Source: Anisodus tanguticus
Taxonomy: Eukaryota; Streptophyta; Magnoliopsida; Solanales; Solanaceae
Length of the DNA: 64,000 nucleotides
Assembly (NCBI GenBank): GCA_034509755.1
Contig: CM067548.1
Location: 10,623,188-10,687,187 of the forward strand
Direction of reading: 5' to 3'
The position numbers and the translations under genes are program-made. Numbering within the stretch: the first letter of the stretch is position 1; every line of letters begins with the position of its first letter. Positions 40,701 to 52,756 of the stretch are shown here, piece after piece. The notes under the pieces were generated by a model. The model saw only the letters and a program-made list of their open reading frames with translations. It made no database searches and was not told the DNA's origin.

Positions 40701-43700
40701 TGATTGTTTCTTGATGTGGTTTTTTTTTGGAGGTATAAGCTTTCATATAGTTTATGTTGCTTTGAATGCCATTTATTCAATCAATCTTCTATCCTTTTAA
40801 TTTTTTGTGTTTCGATGCTATTTCTTAAAGTTTCACTTTTAGGAATTGTATCATTTGAAAATTCCCAAAAATGAGATTTGTTGTTTGATTTGAGAGTTTC
40901 TATTTATAGACTTGAGTTCCTAGAAGTTGGTTCTATCGTGTATCAAATTTTCAACTCTTCTTGAGTTGTGTTGGAAGAATCACCATTGAACAGATGATAT
41001 GATATCGGGGAGCACCAATAACTCTAAATAGCTCAACCGAGAACAAGCCAAGGAACTCTATGCATTGAAAGCCATGTTGATGCATTGAGAGGCTTCGAGA
41101 CCCTAGAGGACCCATATAAGAGGGCACACAATATTTGGAAGATCGCTTCGAGTGAATACAAAACCAAAGGAAGAGCTGCCCCAATCTGTGAGCCACATTT
41201 CTACTCGATGAGTCGCACAATTGGATAGTTAGTTTGAGATTCGATCGCGCTTATGTTCTGCGACTCTCTCTGTGAGCTGCAGCCCTATTCTGTGAGCCGA
41301 TCCGTGGATTGGATGAAGGTCATTGTGTCGACTTTTTCAATTTGTAGACTATGGTCACATTTGGACCTAGTTTGTAATAAAGCCTTATACTATAAATAGT
41401 AGTTCTCAAGGCTTAGAATATGACTTTTGATGATTGATGAATAGAGATTAATTCTCTTGGTAGCTACATTGTAGTGTTAGCTAGTGATTAGTGCAGTAAT
41501 TAGAGTGATATCATAAATAGGGCGGATTTCTTAGTTGACTATTGAACTTATTCATGATTCTCACATGAGTTTTCTCACTTGTGGAATTATCTTCATAGCA
41601 TAGGTGAATTTATTGATAAATCTTTAGGAGGTATTTGGTTTGATACACCATTGGTTCCATATTGATTTCAATTCTTGTGTCATTCTTCTATACTTTGATT
41701 GTTTCTTGATGTGGTTTTTTTTTGGAGGTCTAAGCTTTCATATAGTTTATGTTGCTTTGAATGCCATTTATTCAATCAATCTTCTATCCTTTTAATTTTT
41801 TGTGTTTCGATGCTATTTCTTAAAGTTTCACTTTTAGGAATTGTATCATTTGAAAATTCCCAAAAATGAGATTTGTTGTTTGATTTGAGAGTTTCTATTT
41901 ATAGACTTGAGTTCCTAGAAGTTGGTTCTATCGTATATCAAATTTTCAACTCTTCTTGAGTTGTGTTGGAAGAATCACCATTGAACGAGATGATATGATA
42001 TCGGGGAGCACCAATAACTCTAAATAGCTCAACCGAGAACAAGCCAAGGAACTCTATGCATTGAAAGCCATGTTGATGCATTGAGAGGCTTCGAGACCCT
42101 AGAGGACCCATATAAGAGGGCACACAATATTTGGAAGATCGCTTCGAGTGAATACAAAACCAAAGGAAGAGCTGCCCCAATCTGTGAGCCACATTTCTAC
42201 TCGATGAGTCGCACAATTGGATAGTTATGAGATTCTCGCTTCACGTTCGCGACTCTCTCGTGAGCTGCAGCCCTATTTCGTGAGCCGATCCGTGGATTGG
42301 ATGAAGGTCATTGTGTCGACTTTTTCAATTTGTAGACTATGGTCACATTTGGACCTAGTTTGTAATAAAGCCTTATACTATAAATAGTAGTTCTCAAGGC
42401 TTAGAATATGACTTTTGATGATTGATGAATAGAGATTAATTCTCTTGGTAGCTACATTGTAGTGTTAGCTAGTGATTAGTGCAAGTAATTAGAGTGATAT
42501 CATAAATAGGGCGGATTTCTTAGTTGACTATTGAACTTATTCATGATTCTCACATGAGTTTTCTCACTTGTGGAATTATCTTCATAGCATAGGTGAATTT
42601 ATTGATAAATCTTTAGGAGGTATTTGGTTTGATACACCATTGGTTCCATATTGATTTCAATTCTTGTGTCATTCTTCTATACTTTGATTGTTTCTTGATG
42701 TGGTTTTTTTTTGGAGGTCTAAGCTTTCATATAGTTTATGTTGCTTTGAATGCCATTTATTCAATCAATCTTCTATCCTTTTAATTTTTTGTGTTTCGAT
42801 GCTATTTCTTAAAGTTTCACTTTTAGGAATTGTATCATTTGAAAATTCCCAAAAATGAGATTTGTTGTTTGATTTGAGAGTTTCTATTTATAGACTTGAG
42901 TTCCTAGAAGTTGGTTCTATCGTGTATCAAATTTTCAACTCTTCTTGAGTTGTGTTGGAAGAATCACCATTGAACGAGATGATATGATATCGGGGAGCAC
43001 CAATAACTCTAAATAGCTCAACCGAGAACAAGCCAAGGAACTCTATGCATTGAAAGCCATGTTGATGCATTGAGAGGCTTCGAGACCCTAGAGGACCCAT
43101 ATAAGAGGGCACACAATATTTGGAAGATCGCTTCGAGTGAATACAAAACCAAAGGAAGAGCTGCCCCAATCGTGAGCCACATTTCTACTCGATGAGTCGC
43201 ACAATTGGATAGTTATGAGAGATTCCTTACGTTCTGCGACTCTCTCTGTGAGCTGCAGCCCTATTCTGTGAGCCGATCCGTGGATTGGATGAAGGTCATT
43301 GTGTCGACTTTTTCAATTTGTAGACTATGGTCACATTTGGACCTAGTTTGTAATAAAGCCTTATACTATAAATAGTAGTTCTCAAGGCTTAGAATATGAC
43401 TTTTGATGATTGATGAATAGAGATTAATTCTCTTGGTAGCTACATTGTAGTGTTAGCTAGTGATTAGTGCGAGTAATTAGAGTGATATCATAAATAGGGC
43501 GGATTTCTTAGTTGACTATTGAACTTATTCATGATTCTCACATGAGTTTTCTCACTTGTGGAATTATCTTCATAGCATAGGTGAATTTATTGATAAATCT
43601 TTAGGAGGTATTTGGTTTGATACACCATTGGTTCCATATTGATTTCAATTCTTGTGTCATTCTTCTATACTTTGATTGTTTCTTGATGTGGTTTTTTTTT

Positions 43701-45627
43701 GGAGGTCTAAGCTTTCATATAGTTTGTGTTGCTTTGAATGCCATTTATTCAATCAATCTTCTATCCTTTTAATTTTTTGTGTTTCGATGCTATTTCTTAA
43801 AGTTTCACTTTTAGGAATTGTATCATTTGAAAATTCCCAAAAATGAGATTTGTTGTTTGATTTGAGAGTTTCTATTTATAGACTTGAGTTCCTAGAAGTT
43901 GGTTCTATCGTGTATCAAATTTTCAACTCTTCTTGAGTTGTGTTGGAAGAATCACCATTGAACAGATGATATGATATCGGGGAGCACCAATAACTCTAAA
44001 TAGCTCAACCGAGAACAAGCCAAGGAACTCTATGCATTGAAAGCCATGTTGATGCATTGAGAGGCTTCGCAGACCCTAGAGGACCCATATAAGAGGGCAC
44101 ACAATATTTGGAAGATCGCTTCGAGTGAATACAAAACCAAAGGAAGAGCTGCCCCAATCTGTGAGCCACATTTCTACTCGATGAGTCGCACAATTGGATA
44201 GTTATGAGATTCGAGATTCGCTACGCTTCGTTCTACGACTCTCTCTGTGAGCTGCAGCCCTATTCTGTGAGCCGATCCGTGGATTGGATGAAGGTCATTG
44301 TGTCGACTTTTTCAATTTGTAGACTATGGTCACATTTGGACCTAGTTTGTAATAAAGCCTTATACTATAAATAGTAGTTCTCAAGGCTTAGAATATGACT
44401 TTTGATGATTGATGAATAGAGATTAATTCTCTTGGTAGCTACATTGTAGTGTTAGCTAGTGATTAGTGCAGTAATTAGAGTGATATCATAAATAGGGCGG
44501 ATTTCTTAGTTGACTATTGAACTTATTCATGATTCTCACATGAGTTTTCTCACTTGTGGAATTATCTTCATAGCATAGGTGAATTTATTGATAAATCTTT
44601 AGGAGGTATTTGGTTTGATACACCATTGGTTCCATATTGATTTCAATTCTTGTGTCATTCTTCTATACTTTGATTGTTTCTTGATGTGGTTTTTTTTGGA
44701 GGTCTAAGCTTTCATATAGTTTATGTTGCTTTGAATGCCATTTATTCAATCAATCTTCTATCCTTTTAATTTTTTGTGTTTCGATGCTATTTCTTAAAGT
44801 TTCACTTTTAGGAATTGTATCATTTGAAAATTCCCAAAAATGAGATTTGTTGTTTGATTTGAGAGTTTCTATTTATAGACTTGAGTTCCTAGAAGTTGGT
44901 TCTATCGTGTATCAAATTTTCAACTCTTCTTGAGTTGTGTTGGAAGAATCACCATTGAACAGATGATATGATATCGGGGAGCACCAATAACTCTAAATAG
45001 CTCAACCGAGAACAAGCCAAGGAACTCTATGCATTGAAAGCCATGTTGATGCATTGAGAGGCTTCGAGACCCTAGAGGACCCATATAAGAGGGCACACAA
45101 TATTTGGAAGATCGCTTCGAGTGAATACAAAACCAAAGGAAGAGCTGCCCCAATATGTGAGCCACATTTCTACTCGATGAGTCGCACAATTGGATAGTTA
45201 TGAGATTCGACTGCTTCTGTTCTGCGACTCTCTCTCTAGTGAGCTGCAGCCCTATTCTGTGAGCCGATCCGTGGATTGGATGAAGGTCATTGTGTCGACT
45301 TTTTCAATTTGTAGACTATGGTCACATTTGGACCTAGTTTGTAATAAAGCCTTATACTATAAATAGTAGTTCTCAAGGCTTAGAATATGACTTTTGATGA
45401 TTGATGAATAGAGATTAATTCTCTTGGTAGCTACATTGTAGTGTTAGCTAGTGATTAGTGCGAGTAATTAGAGTGATATCATAAATAGGGCGGATTTCTT
45501 AGTTGACTATTGAACTTATTCATGATTCTCACATGAGTTTTCTCACTTGTGGAATTATCTTCATAGCATAGGTGAATTTATTGATAAATCTTTAGGAGGT
45601 ATTTGGTTTGATACACCATTGGTTCCA
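25772..45627. repeat. Array A block iv: monomers 27-46
   Basis: These monomers are marked by TATCGTATATC where earlier copies have TATCATATATC. Monomers 42, 44, 45 and 46 carry a further step, TATCGTGTATC. Monomer 31 (29749) is the exception and keeps TATCATATATC. The nested order of the markers (A to G, then a second A to G in later copies) looks like successive local amplification from left to right. Monomers 28-33 in this block carry an excess of private indels. Confidence 0.8.
26762..32733. repeat. Cluster of degenerate monomers A28-A33
   Basis: Six adjacent copies carry private indels, mainly in the stretch from CATATAAGAGGG to GAGCTGCCCC. Monomer 28 has GAGGGGACAATATATTTG and AAGAAGATCGC (27,217-27,246). 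Monomer 29 has lost ATTTG (near 28,226). Monomer 30 reads GATCGCTGAGTGAATGAATA and duplicates CATT (29,404-29,411). Monomer 31 has GATGCTGCTTTTTAAAG, GAGGGCCCATATAAGAGTGC and GAAGTGTGCCCC. Monomer 32 reads GAATATAACCCAAAAAAGAG and has an extra TAT at its end (near 30,749). Monomer 33 repeats GT near 31,756. Elsewhere this stretch is almost invariant. Confidence 0.75.
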
Positions 45628-46616
45628 TATTGATTTCAATTCTTGTGTCATTCTTCTATACTTTGATTGTTTCTTGATGTGGTTTTTTTTTGGAGGTCTA
45701 AGCTTTCATATAGTTTATGTTGCTTTGAATGCCATTTATTCAATCAATCTTCTATCCTTTTAATTTTTTGTGTTTCGATGCTATTTCTTAAAGTTTCACT
45801 TTTAGGAATTGTATCATTTGAAAATTCCCAAAAATGAGATTTGTTGTTTGATTTGAGAGTTTCTATTTATAGACTTGAGTTCCTAGAAGTTGGTTCTATC
45901 ATATATCAAATTTTCAACTCTTCTTGAGTTGTGTTGGAAGAATCACCATTGAACAGATGATATGATATCGGGGAGCACCAATAACTCTAAATAGCTCAAC
46001 CGAGAACAAGCCAAGGAACTCTATGCATTGAAAGCCATGTTGATGCATTGAGAGGCTTCGGAGACCCTAGAGGACCCATATAAGAGGGCACACAATATTT
46101 GGAAGATCGCTTCGAGTGAATACAAAACCAAAGGAAGAGCTGCCCCAATCGTGAGCCACATTTCTACTCGATGAGTCGCACAATTGGATAGTTATGAGAT
46201 TCGATCGCTTCGTTCTCGCGACTCTCTCGTGAGCTGCAACCCTATTCTGTGAGCCGATCCGTGGATTGGATGAAGGTCATTGTGTCGACTTTTTCAATTT
46301 GTAGACTATGGTCACATTTGGACCTAGTTTGTAATAAAGCCTTATACTATAAATAGTAGTTCTCAAGGCTTAGAATATGACTTTTGATGATTGATGAATA
46401 GAGATTAATTCTCTTGGTAGCTACATTGTAGTGTTAGCTAGTGATTAGTGCAGTAATTAGAGTGATATCATAAATAGGGCGGATTTCTTAGTTGACTATT
46501 GAACTTATTCATGATTCTCACATGAGTTATCTCACTTGTGGAATTATCTTCATAGCATAGGTGAATTTATTGATAAATCTTTAGGAGGTATTTGGTTTGA
46601 TACACCATTGGTTCCA
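45628..46616. repeat. Monomer A47: last complete copy, with older-looking markers
   Basis: This 989-bp copy next to the array boundary carries TATCATATATC (45898-45908) and CATGAGTTATCTC (near 46522). Both are typical of left-hand copies and missing from the twenty copies immediately to its left, with isolated exceptions (monomer 31 for the first marker). It does have the CGATGC marker of blocks iii and iv. A terminal monomer left out of the latest homogenisation would look like this. Confidence 0.75.
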
Positions 46617-46733
46617 TATTGATTTCAATTCTTGTGTCATTCTTCTATACTTTGATTGTTTCTTGATGTGGTTTTTTTTTGGAGGTCTAAGCTTTCATAT
46701 AGTTTATGTTGCTTTGAATGCCATTTATTCAAT
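46617..46733. repeat. Truncated monomer A48
   Basis: This holds the first 117 bp of monomer A, from the origin through the poly-T tract to GCCATTTATTCAAT. It then stops abruptly where other copies continue with CAATCTTCTATCC. The truncation is the right end of array A. Confidence 0.95.
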
Positions 46734-46736
46734 ATC
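46726..46736. other. Junction between array A and array B
   Basis: Array A reads TTTATTCAATCAATC and array B reads ATATTCAATATCC. They share TATTCAAT, which occupies 46726-46733, so the crossover lies within or right after this microhomology. Monomer B then continues as ATC and resumes at AAAACAACAATATC, lacking 16 bp that other copies have between two ATC triplets. There is no insertion, target-site duplication or transposon end at the join. A second shared word, GCCATTTATTC, occurs in A at 46720-46730 and in B at 47446-47456 but lies about 140 bp from the matching B position, so it is a less simple explanation. Confidence 0.85.
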
Positions 46737-46800
46737 AAAACAACAATATCATTTATCATCTAGGTTTTAATTTGTAAATTATTTACCAAAACACCTAATT

Positions 46801-49800
46801 AACCTATGAATAAGCATAAATATAAGAAAGGGGTGTTAATCTTACCTTACACATCAACTATAGCTTTGCACTCAATCTCCTTACCACCACAATCAGCCCC
46901 CAAGTATATAACAATTACATGGAAGGGTTTTCCTTTACTTTCTCTAGGTTTTGGATGAAGATTTATGGTGTAATCAACTTGAAATTACTTTGTAATCACT
47001 GAAATTGGTTATAGGTGTTAGAGAAAGAGTTCGGGAGTGATTTGGTTGAGTTTGGATCACAAATGGTTCAAAAATGATTTAAACTAGTAACTAAGTCGCC
47101 ACCGACAGATTTGACGATCCAATTTGATGGTCCATACAATTTTGTGTGGTCCTTAAAAATGGACCGTATAGTTAGTGCCCAAAAATACGATGGGGGCCCC
47201 AATTTGACGTGCCATACAAATTGTACGGTCCATCCTTTTGGGCCGTAAAAATGGGATTCTGCATATTTCTGTCGAAATTTATATTTTTCGATCCGTTTAG
47301 CTTCAATACACTCTGCTACTTCCATAAAAAACCTATAACTTCTTCTTATCTTTCCGTAAGGTCACATCTCTTCCGGGAATGTCAATATCAATCAACGACA
47401 CTATAAAACCTAAAACTTAAGAGGCGTAACACCTTCTTTCTTCTAGCCATTTATTCCTCTAGCTTGTGATTTCCATTATTACGACCAACACTTTATACAG
47501 GATCAACAACAACAATTACAACATAATCAAGGTATATGCCATGATTCCCAGCCAACCATCATATATTCAATATCCAAATACTCCAAAATCAAAACAACAA
47601 TATCATTTATCATCTAGGTTTTAATTTGTAAATTATTTACCAAAACACCTAATTAACCTACGAATAAGCATAAATATAAGAAAGGGGGTGTTAATCTTAC
47701 CTTACACATCAACTATAGCTTTGCACTCAATCTCCTTACCACCACAATCAGCCCCCAAGTATATAACAATTACATGGAAGGGTTTTCCTTTACTTTCTCT
47801 AGGTTTTGGATGAAGATTTATGGTGTAATCAACTTGAAATTACTTTGTAATCACTGAAATTGGTTATAGGTGTTAGAGAAAGAGTTCGGGAGTGATTTGG
47901 TTGAGTTTGGATCACAAATGGTTCAAAAATGATTTAAACTAGTAACTAAGTCAGCCACCGACAGATTTGACGATCCAATTTGATGGTCCATACAATTTTG
48001 TGTGGTCCTTAAAAATGGACCGTATAGTTAGTGCCCAAAAATACGATGGGGGCCCCAATTTGACGTGCCATACAAATTGTACGGTCCATCCTTTTGGGCC
48101 GTAAAAATGGGATTCTGCATATTTCTGTCGAAATTTATATTTTTCGATCCGTTTAGCTTCAATACACTCTGCTACTTCCATAAAAAACCTATAACTTCTT
48201 CTTATCTTTCCGTAAGGTCACATCTCTTCCGGGAATGTCAATATCAATCAACGACACTATAAAACCTAAAACTTAAGAGGCGTAACACCTTCTTTCTTCT
48301 AGCCATTTATTCCTCTAGCTTGTGATTTCCATTATTACGACCAACACTTTATACAGGATCAACAACAACAATTACAACATAATAATAGGTATATGCCATG
48401 ATTCCCAGCCAACCATCATATATTCAATATCCAAATACTCCAAAATCAAAACAACAATATCATTTATCATCTAGGTTTTAATTTGTAAATTATTTACCAA
48501 AACACCTAATTAACCTACGAATAAGCATAAATATAAGAAAGGGGTGTTAATCTTACCTTACACATCAACTATAGCTTTGCACTCAATCTCCTTACCACCA
48601 CAATCAGCCCCCAAGTATATAACAATTACATGGAAGGGTTTTCCTTTACTTTCTCTAGGTTTTGGATGAAGATTTATGGTGTAATCAACTTGAAATTACT
48701 TTGTAATCACTGAAATTGGTTATAGGTGTTAGAGAAAGAGTTCGGGAGTGATTTGGTTGAGTTTGGATCACAAATGGTTCAAAAATGATTTAAACTAGTA
48801 ACTAAGTCTACCACCGACAGATTTGACGGTCCAATTTGATGGTCCATACAATTTTGTGTGGTCCTTAAAAAGGACCGTATAGTTAGTGCCCAAAAATACG
48901 ATGGGGGCCCCAATTTGACGTGCCATACAAATTGTACGGTCCATCCTTTTGGGCCGTAAAAATGGGATTCTGCATATTTCTGTCGAAATTTATATTTTTC
49001 GATCCGTTTAGCTTCAATACACTCTGCTACTTCCATAAAAAACCTATAACTTCTTCTTATCTTTCCGTAAGGTCACATCTCTTCCGGGAATGTCAATATC
49101 AATCAACGACACTATAAAACCTAAAACTTAAGAGGCGTAACACCTTCTTTCTTCTAGCCATTTATTCCTCTAGCTTGTGATTTCCATTATTACGACCAAC
49201 ACTTTATACAGGATCAACAACAACAATTACAACATAATCAAGGTATATGCCATGATTCCCAACCAACCATCATATATTCAATATCCAAATACTCCAAAAT
49301 CAAAACAACAATATCATTTATCATCTAGGTTTTAATTTGTAAATTATTTACCAAAACACCTAATTAACCTATGAATAAGCATAAATATAAGAAAGGGGTG
49401 TTAATCTTACCTTACACATCAACTATAGCTTTGCACTCAATCTCCTTACCACCACAATCAGCCCCCAAGTATATAACAATTACATGGAAGGGTTTTCCTT
49501 TACTTTCTCTAGTTTTTGGATGAAGATTTATGGTGTAATCAACTTGAAATTACTTTGTAATCACTGAAATTGGTTATAGGTGTTAGAGAAAGAGTTCGGG
49601 AGTGATTTGGTTGAGTTTGGATCACAAATGGTTCAAAAATGATTTAAACTAGTAACTAAGTCAGCCACCGACAGATTTGACGATCCAATTTGATGGTCCA
49701 TACAATTTTGTGTGGTCCTTAAAAATGGACCGTATAGTTAGTGCCCAAAAATACGATGGGGGCCCCAATTTGACGTGCCATACAAATTGTACGGTCCATC

Positions 49801-51936
49801 CTTTTGGGCCGTAAAAATGGGATTCTCGCATATTTTCGTCGAAATTTATATTTTTCGATCCGTTTAGCTTCAATACACTCTGCTACTTCCATAAAAAACC
49901 TATAACTTCTTCTTATCTTTCCGTAAGGTCACATCTCTTCCGGGAATGTCAATATCAATCAACGACACGATAAAACCTAAAACTTAAGAGGCGTAACACC
50001 TTCTTTCTTCTAGCCATTTATTCCTCTAGCTTGTGATTTCCATTATTACGACCAACACTTTATACAGGATCAACAACAACAATTACAACATAATCAAGGT
50101 ATATGCCATGATTCCCAGCCAACCATCATATATTCAATATCCAAATACTCCAAAATCAAAACAACAATATCATTTATCATCTAGGTTTTAATTTGTAAAT
50201 TATTTACCAAAACACCTAATTAACCTACGAATAAGCATAAATATAAGAAAGGGGGTGTTAATCTTACCTTACACATCAACTATAGCTTTGCACTCAATCT
50301 CCTTACCACCACAATCAGCCCCCAAGTATATAACAATTACATGGAAGGGTTTTCCTTTACTTTCTCTAGGTTTTGGATGAAGATTTATGGTGTAATCAAC
50401 TTGAAATTACTTTGTAATCACTGAAATTGGTTATAGGTGTTAGAGAAAGAGTTCGGGAGTGATTTGGTTGAGTTTGGATCACAAATGGTTCAAAAATGAT
50501 TTAAACTAGTAACTAAGTCACCCCACCGACAGATTTGACGATCCAATTTGATGGTCCATACAATTTTGTGTGGTCCTTAAAAATGGACCGTATAGTTAGT
50601 GCCCAAAAATACGATGGGGGCCCCAATTTGACGTGCCATACAAATTGTACGGTCCATCCTTTTGGGCCGTAAAAATGGGATTCTGCATATTTCTGTCGAA
50701 ATTTATATTTTTCGATCCGTTTAGCTTCAATACACTCTGCTACTTCCATAAAAAACCTATAACTTCTTCTTATCTTTCCGTAAGGTCACATCTCTTCCGG
50801 GAATGTCAATATCAATCAACGACACGATAAAACCTAAAACTTAAGAGGCGTAACACCTTCTTTCTTCTAGCCATTTATTCCTCTAGCTTGTTGTGATTTC
50901 CATTATTACGACCAACACTTTATACAGGATCAACAACAACAATTACAACATAATCAAGGTATATGCCATGATTCCCAGCCAACCATCATATATTCAATAT
51001 CCAAATACTCCAAAATCAAAACAACAATATCATTTATCATCTAGGTTTTAATTTGTAAATTATTTACCAAAACACCTAATTAACCTATGAATAAGCATAA
51101 ATATAAGAAAGGGGGTGTTAATCTTACCTTACACATCAACTATAGCTTTGCACTCAATCTCCTTACCACCACAATCAGCCCCCAAGTATATAACAATTAC
51201 ATGGAAGGGTTTTCCTTTACTTTCTCTAGTTTTTGGATGAAGATTTATGGTGTAATCAACTTGAAATTACTTTGTAATCACTGAAATTGGTTATAGGTGT
51301 TAGAGAAAGAGTTCGGGAGTGATTTGGTTGAGTTTGGATCACAAATGGTTCAAAAATGATTTAAACTAGTAACTAAGTTATACCACCGACAGATTTGACG
51401 ATCCAATTTGATGGTCCATACAATTTTGTGTGGTCCTTAAAAATGGACCGTATAGTTAGTGCCCAAAAATACGATGGGGGCCCCAATTTGACGTGCCATA
51501 CAAATTGTACGGTCCATCCTTTTGGGCCGTAAAAATGGGATTCGCATATTTCGTCGAAATTTATATTTTTCGATCCGTTTAGCTTCAATACACTCTGCTA
51601 CTTCCATAAAAAACCTATAACTTCTTCTTATCTTTCCGTAAGGTCACATCTCTTCCGGGAATGTCAATATCAATCAACGACACGATAAAACCTAAAACTT
51701 AAGAGGCGTAACACCTTCTTTCTTCTAGCCATTTATTCCTCTAGCTTGTGATTTCCATTATTACGACCAACACTTTATACAGGATCAACAACAACAATTA
51801 CAACATAATCAAGGTATATGCCATGATTCCCAGCCAACCATCATATATTCAATATCCAAATACTCCAAAATCAAAACAACAATATCATTTATCATCTAGG
51901 TTTTAATTTGTAAATTATTTACCAAAACACCTAATT
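46801..51936. repeat. Array B block i: monomers B1-B6
   Basis: All six read AGCATAAATATAAG, where later copies read AGCATAAGTATAAG. Within the block, B1-B3 have GACACTATAAAAC, while B4 onward have GACACGATAAAAC. B1, B2, B3 and B5 have CTCTAGGTTTTGG, while B4, B6 and all later copies have a T in place of the second G. B2, B3 and B5 start AACCTACGAA rather than AACCTATGAA. Confidence 0.8.
47129..47246. repeat. Palindromic GGTCC/GGACC module in monomer B1
   Basis: GGTCC occurs at 47129-47133, 47148-47152 and 47227-47231, and its complement GGACC at 47161-47165. ACGGTCC (47225-47231) and GGGCCGT (47240-47246) can pair with one wobble around an 8-nt loop. CCATACAA occurs twice in the same tract, and a perfect GGGGCCCC palindrome lies at 47193-47200. 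The module recurs in every complete monomer. It resembles the GGTCCGT/ACGGACC-rich tracts I recall from Solanaceae LTR retrotransposons; that resemblance is from memory. Confidence 0.65.
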
Positions 51937-52756
51937 AACCTATGAATAAGCATAAGTATAAGAAAGGGGTGTTAATCTTACCTTACACATCAACTATAGC
52001 TTTGCACTCAATCTCCTTACCACCACAATCAGCCCCCAAGTATATAACAATTACATGGAAGGGTTTTCCTTTACTTTCTCTAGTTTTTGGATGAAGATTT
52101 ATGGTGTAATCAACTTGAAATTACTTTGTAATCACTGAAATTGGTTATAGGTGTTAGAGAAAGAGTTCGGGAGTGATTTGGTTGAGTTTGGATCACAAAT
52201 GGTTCAAAAATGATTTAAACTAGTAACTAAGTCAGCCACCGACAGATTTGACGATCCAATTTGATGGTCCATACAATTTTGTGTGGTCCTTAAAAATGGA
52301 CCGTATAGTTAGTGCCCAAAAATACGATGGGGGCCCCAATTTGACGTGCCATACAAATTGTACGGTCCATCCTGTCGAAATTTATATTTTTCGATCCGTT
52401 TAGCTTCAATACACTCTGCTACTTCCATAAAAAACCTATAACTTCTTCTTATCTTTCCGTAAGGTCACATCTCTTCCGGAATGTCAATATCAATCAACGA
52501 CACGATAAAACCTAAAACTTAAGAGGCGTAACACCTTCTTTCTTCTAGCCATTTATTCCTCTAGCTTGTGATTTCCATTATTACGACCAACACTTTATAC
52601 GGGATCAACAACAACAATTACAACATAATCAAGGTATATGCCATGATTCCCCACCAACCATCATATATTCAATATCCAAATACTCCAAAATCAAAACAAC
52701 AATATCATTTATCATCTAGGTTTTAATTTGTAAATTATTTACCAAAACACCTAATT
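51937..52756. repeat. Monomer B7 with a 34-bp deletion (820 bp)
   Basis: At 52373/52374 GGTCCATCCT runs directly into GTCGAAATTT. The missing 34 bp include GGGCCGTAAAAATGGG, so the right arm of the palindromic module is lost. The same break appears in monomer B14. It is the shortest copy of array B. Confidence 0.85.

Larger units (their letters stand above)
1..46733. repeat. Satellite array A: 47 complete ~992-bp monomers plus one truncated copy
   Basis: Every monomer is in the same orientation and nearly identical to its neighbours. Taking TATTGATTTCAATTCTTGTG as the origin, monomers start at 1, 988, 1984, 2975, 3965, 4963, 5960, 6951, 7919, 8909, 9904, 10894, 11883, 12882, 13865, 14855, 15855, 16843, 17820, 18807, 19797, 20793, 21787, 22780, 23772, 24771, 25772, 26762, 27757, 28751, 29749, 30749, 31738, 32734, 33725, 34720, 35708, 36696, 37692, 38680, 39674, 40665, 41660, 42649, 43637, 44635, 45628 and 46617. 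The mean is about 992 bp and the range 968-1001. The window opens inside the array, so its left end is not seen. No monomer encodes a protein with recognisable domains: the recurrent 60-90-codon ORFs break and change frame from copy to copy. The length and homogeneity fit plant heterochromatic satellites with long monomers. An LTR-retrotransposon origin is possible but inferred. Confidence 0.97.

Noticed and set aside
1..46733. CRISPR-like regular repeats
   Set aside because: The repeated unit is about 992 bp with no short repeat and unique spacer pattern; it is a satellite.
47068..47325. Minus-strand ORF of about 70-85 codons recurring in array B, overlapped by a 65-codon plus-strand ORF
   Set aside because: Both strands are open over the same palindromic tract, copies carry frameshifts and the 34-bp deletion, and no domain is recognisable. 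A relic of a transposon reading frame cannot be excluded, but no gene is supported.
51087..51284. Plus-strand ORF of 65 codons starting at the array B origin
   Set aside because: It is present in most later B copies but absent where the start codon reads ACG, and broken by deletions in B19 and B20. There is no domain; conservation is explained by array homogenisation.
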